64,000 bases of DNA from Shewanella psychromarinicola (GCF_003855155.1 NZ_CP034073.1:1550001-1614000); one strand, 5' to 3'. Shown: positions 9,199-18,621, numbered from the stretch's first letter. Numbers and translations are program-made. The notes: a model not told the origin generated them from the letters alone.

Positions 9199-11193
9199 AT
9201 GTCATTCAAAATCAATCTTATTACTGTATCGATATTAGTGGCGATATCTGGACCCAGTTTCGCAGCGAATTTTGGTGTGAACAATGCCAACACCAATAAT
9301 GTAAATAGTAGCAACTATGAATGTAACCGTTGTGTTGAAAATTCAGCTTATAGCGGCAAGCTAGATGTTGCTCTTGGCTATAACGACATTGATGATATAC
9401 ATGCAGGTAACGCACTCGGTACTTCAGAGGATGGCGCTATTGGTTCAGTGAGCAGTGATATTCTGTTTCAAAATAAATCTGGATATCAAGCTCAATTAAT
9501 CGCACATCAGTTGGGTTTCGATAATAGCTTTGCCAGTTTACAAATCGGCGATTCAGGTTTATATGAGTTGGTCTTAGATTACGCTTCAATAAAAACCATT
9601 AAAGCAGGCGATGTGAATAGTCAGCTTTGGCATAACGACGGCATGCTAACCCCAAGTGCTGATGTGAATACGTTTAACTTAGCACTAGAAAGAGAGAAGC
9701 TGGGGGTAGGGGTTGTCTATAAAAATGACGAATACAATAGTTTTGTCAGTTACAACCAAGAAGATAAAACCGGCCACCGTTCAAGCAGTATCGTGACGCC
9801 TAGCCCTATCAATATCGGCTTACCCGTTAACGCGACTACTTCGCAATGGGATGCGGGGATAGGTCTTAATGGCGATAACTGGACCACTGATCTGAGTTAT
9901 TCTGGGAGCATTTACAATAATAAAATAAGTGACTTAAGCCTACCTTATTTAAATGATGTCTATGCTGCAGCTCCAGATAGTCAAGCTCATCAAATATCAC
10001 TTTCTGGCAATTATCGCATTGATCAGACCGTGATGAGCGGACGTGTTGCGACTGGACGAATGATCCAAGATGAAAATTTAATTCAAATGAGTGGTAATCC
10101 ACTGCAAAGCTGGGACGGTCAAGTCGATACTATCGATGGCCGGTTTGCGGTGACATCCATGCTAAGTAATCGACTTCGCTTGGGTGGGAAAATCGATTAT
10201 AACAAGCGTGATAATAAGAGTTCGACTGCAGAATTTGCCCAATACAACTTCAATAGTTTAACCGGTGCGTTTAGACAAAATACGCCTTTAGATTATGAAC
10301 GTAACAATTATGGTGTGAATGCGAGTTACAGAATCGCCAGCGGTTATCGTTTACAGGCAGGTTATGACAGTAAAGAAATTACTCGTAATTATAGTGAACG
10401 TGAACAAACTCAAGATGACACATTATGGGTGAAATTAAACATACGTAAGTTTGAAATGTTCAATATCAATTTAAAATCTGAGTATGCTAATAGAGATGGT
10501 TCAAAATTTGAATCAGATATTTTAACCGCATCCGAAGAAAATGCATTACTCAGAAAATATTATTTAGCTGACCGAACTCGTAATGCTTATGAATTAAAAT
10601 TATCCCATACACCTAATGATTGGATGAGTGTTGATGTGACATCTCGATATGCCAAAGATGAATATAAACATACCGAAGTTGGATTATTAGATTCAGAAGA
10701 TTATGGCTATGACGCCAATATAAGTATTCAGATTAGTAAAAATGTTGATACTTATGGTTTTATCGGTCAGCAATGGATTAATTCGTCTCAAGCAGGCAGT
10801 CAAGTCAGTAATTCATATTGGTATACAGATGTAGAAGATGAATTTATTAACGTTGGTGCTGGATTTAATTATAGAGGGTTAATGCAAGATAAATTAACAA
10901 TAGGTATGGATTATCTATTTGCTAATTCAACGAGTAATACCAATGTGAATGTAGATAATAGTCTCCCATATGGTGATTATTACAGTTATAACCACAGTGC
11001 CAGTGTATATGCTGATTATGCATTAAATCCACAAATGGCACTTAAACTAAGTTATCGATACGAGCGTTATTACGACACCGATGCTGCATCTGTTGAGATC
11101 GCCAGTATACCCGGACTAATAACACTTCAAGATATAAACCATGACTATAACGCACACCAAGTGATGTTGTCATTTAGCTACAAATTGCATTAA
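9199..11193 (+). CDS. dmsF: Outer-membrane beta-barrel porin (DmsF/MtrB family)
   Basis: Forms the barrel that sheathes the decahaem cytochrome and lets electrons reach the cell-surface DMSO reductase. From the ATG at 9199 (GGAGAG 7 bases upstream) it has a signal peptide ending SFA at residue 22. The CxxC pair Cys42/Cys45 (CNRC), typical of gammaproteobacterial MtrB proteins, follows. The rest is alternating beta strands rich in Tyr, Asn and Asp, ending in an aromatic-rich strand (VMLSFSYKLH). An in-frame ATG at 9184 overlaps the dmsE stop and is less well placed. The length of about 664 aa fits the family. Confidence 0.92.
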   Translation: MSFKINLITVSILVAISGPSFAANFGVNNANTNNVNSSNYECNRCVENSAYSGKLDVALGYNDIDDIHAGNALGTSEDGAIGSVSSDILFQNKSGYQAQLIAHQLGFDNSFASLQIGDSGLYELVLDYASIKTIKAGDVNSQLWHNDGMLTPSADVNTFNLALEREKLGVGVVYKNDEYNSFVSYNQEDKTGHRSSSIVTPSPINIGLPVNATTSQWDAGIGLNGDNWTTDLSYSGSIYNNKISDLSLPYLNDVYAAAPDSQAHQISLSGNYRIDQTVMSGRVATGRMIQDENLIQMSGNPLQSWDGQVDTIDGRFAVTSMLSNRLRLGGKIDYNKRDNKSSTAEFAQYNFNSLTGAFRQNTPLDYERNNYGVNASYRIASGYRLQAGYDSKEITRNYSEREQTQDDTLWVKLNIRKFEMFNINLKSEYANRDGSKFESDILTASEENALLRKYYLADRTRNAYELKLSHTPNDWMSVDVTSRYAKDEYKHTEVGLLDSEDYGYDANISIQISKNVDTYGFIGQQWINSSQAGSQVSNSYWYTDVEDEFINVGAGFNYRGLMQDKLTIGMDYLFANSTSNTNVNVDNSLPYGDYYSYNHSASVYADYALNPQMALKLSYRYERYYDTDAASVEIASIPGLITLQDINHDYNAHQVMLSFSYKLH

Positions 11194-11225
11194 ACGTATC
11201 GTAAATACTACGCGAGGATATAGAA

Positions 11226-13772
11226 ATGGAACGTAGAAATTTCTTAAAAATGAGTGCAGCAATTGGCGCTGCAGCAACTATCACTGGGTGTGAAGATAGT
11301 GCGAAAGAAATCAATGTAATACCGCCTGGAGTACCAGAAAGTTCGCTTGAACAACTTAACTGGTCTGCATGCTTGGTAAACTGTGGTTCAAATTGCCCTA
11401 TTAAAGTATTCAGTAAAGACGGGGTTATCACTCGAATTGAAACTGACCATGAAACAACCGATGAATATGGTGTAAACCATCAGGCTCGAGCATGTCCACG
11501 TGGTCGTTCACTTCGTCAAAGAACCTATGCAACTGACCGACTACGTTCACCAATGAAACGTGTGGGTAAACGAGGCGAGGCAAAATTTGTCCCTATCAGT
11601 TGGGAACAAGCTTATTCAGAAATAGGCTCAAAATTACAAGCCATTAAAGATAACTACGGCCCTGAATCCATTTATATGCATTACGGTACAGGCGCTTATT
11701 ATGGTTTCTCATCGAATACCGCCACCTGGGGTCGATTACTGAATTTAAATGGCGGTTTTCTAGACCATCATTGGGATTATTCATGGGCCGGTGTGTATCC
11801 AGCGTGTATGGCTACTTATGGCGATCAATGGGATAGCATTGGCGGCAGCTCATTAAGCGAAATCGTTAACTCTGATTTATTTGTTGGCTTTGGTTTTAAT
11901 CCAAACGAAACACGCATGAGTGGTAGCGGTGAAGGCTATGATTTTGTTAAGTCTCTAGAAAATAATAAAAAGAATATTAAAGTCTGGATGGTAGAACCAA
12001 GATACACAGATTCAATGCGTGGCAATGAAGATGAGTGGCTTGCGATCCGCCCTGGTACTGATGCCGCGTTAATTGAAGCGGTTATTTATCAAATGATTAA
12101 TAGTGGCTGGGTTGACCAAAACGCGAAACCATTTTTAGATAAATATGCTGTGGGTTATGACAAAGCATCGCTAGTCAATACTAAGGCGTCTGTTACGCTA
12201 AACGCCGATCCGTTCATTGCTTCACATGCTGAATTTATCGACCCAGACCAAAATTACCATGATTACATTATGGGCCAAGGCATATTTGAGCAAGATGGCG
12301 CTAAAACGCCAGATTGGGCTGCAGTGGTATGCGGAGTCCCAGCGTATAAAATTGAACAGTTAGCTACAGCTATGATGGCCGCTGAAGCCCCCTATATTTC
12401 TGCAGGTGCAGGTATTAGTCGACATGCCAATGGCGACCAAGCCACTAGAGCCGTTTACACGTTAGCCATTATGACCGGAAAAATAGGTCGTGCTGGTGTC
12501 AATAGTGGTGCAATGCCTTCAAGCTATAGCTTTGGTGTTGCAGGTATGCAAGCAGGTAGCAATCCAGTAGATGTTACCATCCCTGTTTTCACATGGTCTG
12601 ATGCCGTTGTGCGCGGTGAAGACTTTAGCGGAACGTCAGATGGCGTTCGCTTTAAATCTAGCGGTAGCCAAGAGCGGGTTGATAACAATCCAGCTAAACT
12701 GGGTACCAATATTAAGGCTATTATCAACTGCGCGGGTAACGCTTTACTGAATCAACACTCAGACAGTAATGGCACCGCTCAAATCTTACAAGATGACAGT
12801 AAGTGTGAACTGATTATTGTCAGTGATTGCTGGATGACATCGTCAGCTAAATTTGCCGATTACTTACTGCCAGATAGCACTTGGCTAGAATCAGTAGATT
12901 ATGCAAACGATTCATATGCATCTGGTCAAATGGCCTATGCAACCTTTATGAGTACCTCACTGAAGCCGTTAGGCGAATCGCAATCTATGTATGAAATCTG
13001 TGCTGGTATTGCTAACGCTATGGGTAATGGTGCTGCATACACTGAAGGGCTTACCGGTGAACAATGGTGTGAAAAGCTTTATCAAGAAACTAAGTCGATG
13101 AATGCCGATGTCGATATGCCTGATACATATCAAGAAGCCCAGAAAGTGGGGGTTTTCCGTAAATATATGTCTTCACCAGTTATCGCATTCCAATCCTATA
13201 TTCAAGATCCCATTGCGAATCCAAGACCAACAATATCAGGAAAATTTGAGATTTTCTCATTATCACTGGCACGAAAAGCGGCAACGTGGTCTCTGCCTAC
13301 TGGAGATGAAATTACCCCATTACCGCAATATGTTGTGACTTGGGATGGCTATCAAGATCAACAAGCTATTGATGCAGGATACCCATTGCAATTATGTGGC
13401 TACCACACTAAAGGCAGAACGCACTCAAGCTATCATAACGTGCCGTGGCTTCGCGAAGCGGTCGAAGATGCGGTATGGATGAACCCCAAAGATGCCTCTG
13501 CTCGAGGATTATCTGATGGTGATATGGTTCATGTTTATAACGGTAGAGGAACAATTGAAATGCCGATAAAACTCACGCCCAGAGTCACTCCTGGAGTATG
13601 TGCTTTAGGGCAAGGTGCTTGGTATAAACCAGATGCGAGTGGAAAAGTCGGTCCATCTGGCCATGTTGTAGATATTGGAGGCTGTATTAACACACTAACA
13701 AAATATCATCCTTCCCCAATATCAAAGGGAAATCCACAGCACACCAATCGTGTTCAGGTAGTCAAGGCTTGA
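11226..13772 (+). CDS. dmsA: DMSO reductase catalytic molybdopterin subunit DmsA
   Basis: Molybdenum bis-MGD enzyme reducing DMSO to DMS. Residues 3-8 (RRNFLK) are a twin-arginine export signal, and TGC at residues 20-22 could be a lipobox, consistent with surface anchoring of this family in Shewanella. A [4Fe-4S] motif is formed by Cys49, Cys53, Cys57 and Cys90 (CPRGRS). Molybdopterin oxidoreductase and dinucleotide-binding domains follow, ending in the C-terminal barrel (GRTHSSYHNVPWL, DGDMVHVYNGRG). At 848 aa it is slightly longer than E. coli DmsA. It is preceded by a GAGGATATAGAA ribosome site and followed 13 bases later by dmsB. Confidence 0.95.
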   Translation: MERRNFLKMSAAIGAAATITGCEDSAKEINVIPPGVPESSLEQLNWSACLVNCGSNCPIKVFSKDGVITRIETDHETTDEYGVNHQARACPRGRSLRQRTYATDRLRSPMKRVGKRGEAKFVPISWEQAYSEIGSKLQAIKDNYGPESIYMHYGTGAYYGFSSNTATWGRLLNLNGGFLDHHWDYSWAGVYPACMATYGDQWDSIGGSSLSEIVNSDLFVGFGFNPNETRMSGSGEGYDFVKSLENNKKNIKVWMVEPRYTDSMRGNEDEWLAIRPGTDAALIEAVIYQMINSGWVDQNAKPFLDKYAVGYDKASLVNTKASVTLNADPFIASHAEFIDPDQNYHDYIMGQGIFEQDGAKTPDWAAVVCGVPAYKIEQLATAMMAAEAPYISAGAGISRHANGDQATRAVYTLAIMTGKIGRAGVNSGAMPSSYSFGVAGMQAGSNPVDVTIPVFTWSDAVVRGEDFSGTSDGVRFKSSGSQERVDNNPAKLGTNIKAIINCAGNALLNQHSDSNGTAQILQDDSKCELIIVSDCWMTSSAKFADYLLPDSTWLESVDYANDSYASGQMAYATFMSTSLKPLGESQSMYEICAGIANAMGNGAAYTEGLTGEQWCEKLYQETKSMNADVDMPDTYQEAQKVGVFRKYMSSPVIAFQSYIQDPIANPRPTISGKFEIFSLSLARKAATWSLPTGDEITPLPQYVVTWDGYQDQQAIDAGYPLQLCGYHTKGRTHSSYHNVPWLREAVEDAVWMNPKDASARGLSDGDMVHVYNGRGTIEMPIKLTPRVTPGVCALGQGAWYKPDASGKVGPSGHVVDIGGCINTLTKYHPSPISKGNPQHTNRVQVVKA

Positions 13773-13785
13773 GGGGTAAATTAAA

Positions 13786-14463
13786 ATGACACAAGAAACT
13801 CAATTAGGATTCTATTTCGATAGCAGTAAATGTACTGGCTGTAAAACTTGCCACATAGCCTGTAAAGATCGAATGGTTGGTATAACGCGTAATAAAGATG
13901 ATGTCAGCACTCAAGGTGTATCCGCATTACCCGGCATGCTATGGCGAAGAGTCTATGAATATGGCGGTGGTACGTGGGAGCAAAATAGCGATGAGAGTTA
14001 TGAGCAAAATATATTTGCCTATTATGCCTCTATCGGTTGTAACCATTGTAACGAACCTGTGTGTGTAAAAGCATGTCCCACAGGAGCCATGCATAAAAGA
14101 AAAGAAGATGGTTTGGTACTGGTTCAAGAGTCGTTATGTATTGGCTGCGAAAGCTGTTCAAGAGCTTGCCCGTACGATGCGCCTCAGATTGATATTGAAC
14201 GCAAAGTCATGACCAAATGTGACGGTTGTTCTGATAGGCTAGCAGAAGGTAAAAAACCGATTTGTGTTGAGTCATGCCCATTACGAGCGCTGGACTTTGA
14301 TACGATGGAAAACCTTCGTGCTAAATATGGCAACGGCGATGGCCACTTTGCTCCATTACCATCAGAATCGATTACATCGCCTAACTTAATTGTTAAGGGG
14401 TCTAGGAAAGCACAACCCGTTGGTTCGAGCATGGGTCGGATCTTAAACGTTCGAGAAGTATAA
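13786..14463 (+). CDS. dmsB: DMSO reductase iron-sulfur subunit DmsB
   Basis: Electron-transfer subunit carrying four [4Fe-4S] clusters. The four cysteine groups are visible in order: CTGCKTCHIAC, CNHCNEPVCVKACP, CIGCESCSRACP and CDGCSDRLAEGKKPICVESCP. The 225-aa length and the order after dmsA match DmsB. It has no signal peptide and would be exported bound to DmsA through the Tat system. As in other Shewanella clusters there is no dmsC membrane anchor gene; electrons come from DmsE/DmsF instead. A strong hairpin follows the stop codon. Confidence 0.95.
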   Translation: MTQETQLGFYFDSSKCTGCKTCHIACKDRMVGITRNKDDVSTQGVSALPGMLWRRVYEYGGGTWEQNSDESYEQNIFAYYASIGCNHCNEPVCVKACPTGAMHKRKEDGLVLVQESLCIGCESCSRACPYDAPQIDIERKVMTKCDGCSDRLAEGKKPICVESCPLRALDFDTMENLRAKYGNGDGHFAPLPSESITSPNLIVKGSRKAQPVGSSMGRILNVREV

Positions 14464-14476
14464 ATTAGTAAATACA

Positions 14477-14500
14477 GGGTGTAATAATGTTATTACACCC
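14477..14500 (+). terminator. Hairpin between dmsB and dmsG
   Basis: A perfect 11-bp stem, GGGTGTAATAA (14477-14487) with TTATTACACCC (14490-14500), has a 2-base loop and is followed by TTCTTTCCT. It can act as a partial terminator or an mRNA 3' end stabiliser, separating the abundant structural genes dmsEFAB from the chaperone genes. Confidence 0.6.
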
Positions 14501-14538
14501 TTCTTTCCTAGTTAAATTTATAACCAAATGTGAATGAT

Positions 14539-15195
14539 ATGAACATTGAAAAGCTTCAAGATTTACAGGCAATTGCCAATGTATTGCATTCTGTACTGAC
14601 CGTTTATCCCGAGTCAGACTTAATCAATACCTTTAAACAGCAAGATATTGTTGAAAACTGGCCTAAGTTGTTAGCCACAGATCCCGACAATAAAGGATTA
14701 ACGCACCTAAAAGCTTATATTGATCAATGGACCGATAACGAAGAAGAGCTACTTAAGCTGAAACTCGAATATGGAGTACTATTCTATGGCCCAGGTACGC
14801 CTTTAGCCGCGCCTTGGGGCTCAGCCTATACAAGTTCTTCACAGTTGCTTAATGACCACAGTACCATTACTTTAAAACGGTTTTATGCCGCTAACAATAT
14901 CAATATCGACATGAAAATGAATGAACCTGTCGATCATATTGGGCTAATATTTGCGGTGCTGTCATTTTTATTGAACAAAGCGGCTGAAGAACCACAGCAA
15001 GTGCATTTTCAAAAAGCGATCAATGAGCTATTAGAACAACATTTACTCCCTTGGGCTTACCGATGTCTGGAGCTCGCCTATACCCATGCGGAAACAGATT
15101 ATTATAGAGGATTCTCCATTTTAGCGAGAGATTATCTGTTGTATCTTGAACAAACATTTGAACTAACACCCAAAAAAATCGCAATTTATCGGTAG
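14539..15195 (+). CDS. dmsG: TorD/DmsD-like redox enzyme maturation chaperone (DmsG)
   Basis: Cytoplasmic chaperone that should bind the DmsA twin-arginine leader and protect the apoenzyme until the molybdenum cofactor is loaded. The protein is all-helical, about 218 aa, with the family pattern EYGVLFYGPGTPLAAPWGSAYTS and PVDHIGLIFAVLSFLL (the conserved D-H-I/L region). I used the ATG at 14539; an in-frame GTG at 14530 is an alternative and neither has a strong ribosome site. Its position after dmsB and before dmsH matches the Shewanella dms order. Confidence 0.85.
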   Translation: MNIEKLQDLQAIANVLHSVLTVYPESDLINTFKQQDIVENWPKLLATDPDNKGLTHLKAYIDQWTDNEEELLKLKLEYGVLFYGPGTPLAAPWGSAYTSSSQLLNDHSTITLKRFYAANNINIDMKMNEPVDHIGLIFAVLSFLLNKAAEEPQQVHFQKAINELLEQHLLPWAYRCLELAYTHAETDYYRGFSILARDYLLYLEQTFELTPKKIAIYR

Positions 15196-15205
15196 GTTAA
15201 TATCA

Positions 15206-15658
15206 ATGGCATTTCTTAAATCATTAGTACAACAATGGCACAAAGCTGATTTAGGTTATAGCTTGTTGTTAAACTTTCGGCGTTCAGAAGAAATAATCCA
15301 ATTATTTAATGGTGCTACTGATATTAAGACGGTAACTAACTTAATCGCCGCGTTAGTGTACTGTGAGGGTGAACCAATATGGTTAACAAAAGAGAATCAA
15401 GATACTGAAAGTCCTCTAAAAGATGAATTAGTTTTTAAATGCCTAGTCATAAACTGCCAAATTTTATTTATAAAAGTATCTCAACAAAGCAATTTAAACC
15501 AGGCAGAAAGACTCATTCTTACCCTGTCTAATGTATGGGTTAACCAAAAACGTGATGATCAAAGTAGTGATGATTTGATTGTTCTCATTAAAAAAATTTA
15601 TAGTCAAGTGTATTCAATAGAGTTAGAAAGTAGAAATGTGATTAAAAATATGAAATAG
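15206..15658 (+). CDS. dmsH: DmsH-like protein of unknown function
   Basis: The last gene of the cluster, 10 bases after dmsG. The 150-aa product is helical with no signal peptide and no metal-binding motif. It is named only because the sixth gene of the Shewanella DMSO operon, dmsH, is a small protein of unknown role in this position; sequence identity could not be checked. The tail is Lys/Asp-rich (NQKRDDQSSDDL). It may assist maturation together with the chaperone. Confidence 0.55.
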   Translation: MAFLKSLVQQWHKADLGYSLLLNFRRSEEIIQLFNGATDIKTVTNLIAALVYCEGEPIWLTKENQDTESPLKDELVFKCLVINCQILFIKVSQQSNLNQAERLILTLSNVWVNQKRDDQSSDDLIVLIKKIYSQVYSIELESRNVIKNMK

Positions 15659-15783
15659 AAAGTAACCAGATAGCGCCGTTACTTATATTGGCACCGATGA
15701 CAATAAAGATGAATCTTTACATTGGCTGTTTGGTTTTATTTATCTGCTTTAAACGTCAATTCCAGTTCCATCATCCTATCTTA

Positions 15784-15930
15784 ACCCTACCTTAAACCGT
15801 CGATTACTATGTTGCGGCTATTGTTGTTAAGATACAACGACTGGATGCATAACGAATGAGCCCTTCATCAGCCTCTATCTAGCGGGCATTAGTGACAAAT
15901 CCTTCGAGCAGAAAATGTGTGGTTAACTGT
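15784..15930 (+). pseudogene. Efflux-promoter/response-regulator fusion remnant, copy A
   Basis: 15784-15862 is a diverged copy of the 86-base promoter block found at 17765 and 23544: CTTAACC and CTTAAAC repeats, GTTGCGGCTATTGTTG, and a GCATAACGAATGA end. It runs straight into about 80 bases matching the response regulator gene around 5530-5605 (FISL, LAGIS, FEQKMCG), then stops at TAA. It shares derived bases with copy B at 17.8 kb (ATCTAGCGGG, AATCCTT), so both come from one earlier fusion. Confidence 0.75.
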
Positions 15931-15952
15931 TTATAATAGTCATATTTAAATT

Positions 15953-16142
15953 GTGCGGTATTCATCACACATTTTATTTAGTTGTAATGAATAATAATTA
16001 AATAAAATAGGTTTTTATTTATTGCTAAGTAAATCACAAATTATTGATTATTGTTTATATCTATATATAGGTATTGGCAAGGATAGTCTGATTAAATTAG
16101 CTCAATAGATTTATAGGTGTTAACTGAGAGTCAAATAGAGTC
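15953..16142. repeat. Diverged duplicate of the DMSO operon control region
   Basis: This stretch aligns along its length with 7883-8079. Shared blocks include the ATCACA elements, AATAATTAA, TTTTATTT, TAATCACA/AAATCACA, ATTGTTTATA, GATTAAATTAGCTCAA/GGTTAAATTAGCTCAA, GGTGTTAAC/GGTGCTAAC and AGAGTC. It is therefore an old duplication of a promoter, with no dms genes after it. The rest of the gap to 16659 is AT-rich. It holds an AT-only hairpin (16203-16226) and a perfect 13-bp tandem repeat, GTTCTAGAATAAA (16437-16462). Confidence 0.65.
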
Positions 16143-16659
16143 TAGGCTAGTTAATGTTAAATCTAAGTGATTAATAAGATTATACAAGATATTCGTAATT
16201 TGAATAAATATTGTTTAATATTTATTTATAAACCCCCGGTTTTTTGTGACAATAAGTTGTTTTTGATTAATAGAAATAAATTTCATTTAACTTTGTCAGT
16301 ATATGGTTGGGTAAAGAGGTGGTAGTAAATTATCGATGATTTTGATTTTATCAAAAAAATAACTTGCAATTAGTTTTTTATTCTCCCCTTTGGACACTTG
16401 TTTTTATTAACACATAAATAATCCAACCTAAACTGTGTTCTAGAATAAAGTTCTAGAATAAAAAATATTTAATTAATGTTTTTCCTGAAATGGCCAGATT
16501 TACGATTGTAATACTATTCGTAAATTACTCAAATAAACTAAATTTCAGATCTTTCCAATCACTCCCCGTTACTTAACGATTAGCGTTGTAGTGCATGCAA
16601 TTGAGTAAATAAACTAATAGAGTTGATTCATTTTATATAGAAGTAGGAAGTAGAGAATT

Positions 16660-17568
16660 ATGGAATTTTTACGAACTGATGATAGTAATTTTGTTAATTT
16701 ACCAGACTATCCGTTTACCGCTAATTACTTATTAGTGGACGATAGTGAAGGAGGCCAGTTACGAATTCATTATCTTGATGAAGGAGATAAAGATGCTGAG
16801 CCAATATTATTATTACATGGCGAGCCTTCATGGAGTTTTTTATATCGTAAAATAATCCCGATACTTGTTAAAGCTGGCCATCGAGTGATTGTGCCTGATC
16901 TTGTTGGATTTGGGCGTTCAGATAAACCAAGTAAACGCTCTGATTATACCTATCAACGTCATGTTGATTGGATAAAGTCATTCGTTTTACAACTCGAATT
17001 AACCAAGATTACTTTGGTATGCCAAGATTGGGGCGGGTTAATCGGACTGCGTATGGCAGCTGAAGATACTTCACGCTATAGCCGTATTGTTGCAGCGAAC
17101 ACCATGTTACCTACTGGCGATGACAAACTAAATGATGCATTTGCACAATGGGTAAATTATTCTCAAGAAGTTGAATTGTTCCCAACAGGAAACATGATAA
17201 ATGGGGCATCTGTGTCTGATTTATCTGATGATGTAATTGCTGCCTATGACGCACCATTCCCTGAAGAGAAATACACACAAGGTGCGCGTCAGTTCCCTCT
17301 GTTAGTACCTGCTACGCCAAATGATCCAGCAACCGAAAAAAACCGTGCTGCATGGAAGGTATTGTCTCAATGGAATAAACCTTTTTTAACGGCGTTTAGC
17401 GACTCAGACCCTATAACCGCTGGCGGAGATAAAATGATGCAACAAATGATACCGGGTGCAAAGGGACAAAAACATACAACAATTATTAATGCTGGCCATT
17501 ATTTACAAGAGGAACAAGGCGAGGTATTAGCTGAGGTTATTGTTAGTTTTATTGCTGATAATCGTTAA
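16660..17568 (+). CDS. Haloalkane dehalogenase (alpha/beta hydrolase)
   Basis: Hydrolyses carbon-halogen bonds of haloalkanes to alcohol and halide. The 302-aa protein has the HLD hallmarks: the oxyanion/halide motif HGEPSWSFLYRK, the nucleophile elbow VCQDWGG (Asp nucleophile with the halide-stabilising Trp next to it), and the catalytic His in NAGHYLQEE near the C-terminus. The acid-containing stretch FSDSDPITAGG precedes the His. The ATG has GAAGTAGG upstream. It stands alone between scarred sequences, and a duplicated copy of the DMSO control region lies about 0.5 kb upstream, so anaerobic control is possible but unproven. Epoxide hydrolase activity is the main alternative. Confidence 0.85.
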   Translation: MEFLRTDDSNFVNLPDYPFTANYLLVDDSEGGQLRIHYLDEGDKDAEPILLLHGEPSWSFLYRKIIPILVKAGHRVIVPDLVGFGRSDKPSKRSDYTYQRHVDWIKSFVLQLELTKITLVCQDWGGLIGLRMAAEDTSRYSRIVAANTMLPTGDDKLNDAFAQWVNYSQEVELFPTGNMINGASVSDLSDDVIAAYDAPFPEEKYTQGARQFPLLVPATPNDPATEKNRAAWKVLSQWNKPFLTAFSDSDPITAGGDKMMQQMIPGAKGQKHTTIINAGHYLQEEQGEVLAEVIVSFIADNR

Positions 17569-17764
17569 CTTGTCCTACAGCCAAATATTGATAACTGACT
17601 AACAATATTGATGGTATCAATTATTCAAATGCTTATTTTAGTGGCTATATGTTCTGTAGGGGCATATAGCTGCCATTTATCATTATTAGTTTATGGTTAA
17701 TTGAACCATCTTGACGCCTAATTCTGACGTTTCACCTCGATATTCAATTTCACTATTTATCCCC

Positions 17765-17850
17765 ACCTTAACCTCTCCTTAACCCGTCGATTGCTATGCT
17801 GCGGCTATTGTTGTTTAAGACACAACGGCTGGAGGCATAACGAATGACCC
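17765..17850 (+). repeat. 86-base promoter block, copy B (identical to 23544-23629)
   Basis: Base-for-base identical over 86 positions to the promoter and start region of the outer-membrane factor gene at 23.6 kb: two CTTAACC repeats 11 bp apart, TTGCTATGCT, GGCTGGAGG ribosome site, and ATGACCC. Here it leads into a broken response-regulator gene instead. Confidence 0.95.
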
Positions 17851-18621
17851 ATCAGCATCAATCTAGCGGGTATTAGTAGCGAATCCTTTAAGCAAAAAAT
17901 GTGTGGTCAACGGTATCATCACAGTAATGGTGAATTAGACGCGGTTGTAGGCTTACTGCATCAAGTCGGTAGCGGGGTGATCTATCTTATCGAGATAGGA
18001 GCCCTGCCGCTAAACGCACAAGTTAGACTATTAGAGTTTTTAGAGACCAAACAATATTACCCCTTAGGAAGCGACACAGCCTACCCAGTAAAATGTAAGT
18101 TTGTGGTCTCAACTCAAGATGATTTACGTAAACTTCACCAAGCGGGTGAGTTTAGGAGCGATCTACTCTACCGTTTACGCGCCCATAAAATTAAATTACC
18201 GCCATTAGCCGAACGGCAACTCAATATCGCTTTGCTGATCAATCATTTCATCGCCCTAGCGGCAGTAGAAATGAATTTACCTTTACCCATTCAACCCGCT
18301 GATTTAAAGCTAAAATTAACTAGCTATGATTTTCCGGGTAACCTTCATGAGTTGAAAGGCATGGTATTTGATGCGGTTAGCCGCAGCGATGGTATCGCGC
18401 TTAACACCTCTGCTTTTATGGAAGCGATTAATGAACACAAGTCATTAACGGCAGCGCCGCAAGACTGAATTATCTTTCCCAAAATACTGCCAACCATTGC
18501 CCAAATGAACCAAGCGCTTTTAGATGAAGCCATGAGCCGCACAGCCCACAATCAAACCGCCGCAGCGCAAATATTGGGGATCAGTCAAAGTGCATTGAGT
18601 CGAAGACTCAAAGCCGATTAA
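17840..18621 (+). pseudogene. Truncated response regulator copy B, fused to an efflux promoter
   Basis: A partial duplicate of the 4.9-kb regulator that lacks the receiver domain and Walker A and begins near the segment matching residues around FISLNLAGIS. 17899-18206 is almost identical to 5590-5897, with only isolated changes (for example Walker B IYLNEIG to IYLIEIG). After about 18207 differences become frequent, so the copy is a mosaic. The frame is open to a TGA at 18466-18468, which replaces a Leu codon, and then remains open in frame through the Fis-type helix-turn-helix to TAA at 18619-18621. The fusion to the promoter block occurs at a TAACGAA shared by both parents. It is probably non-functional, though a truncated AAA+ fragment could be made. 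Confidence 0.85.
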
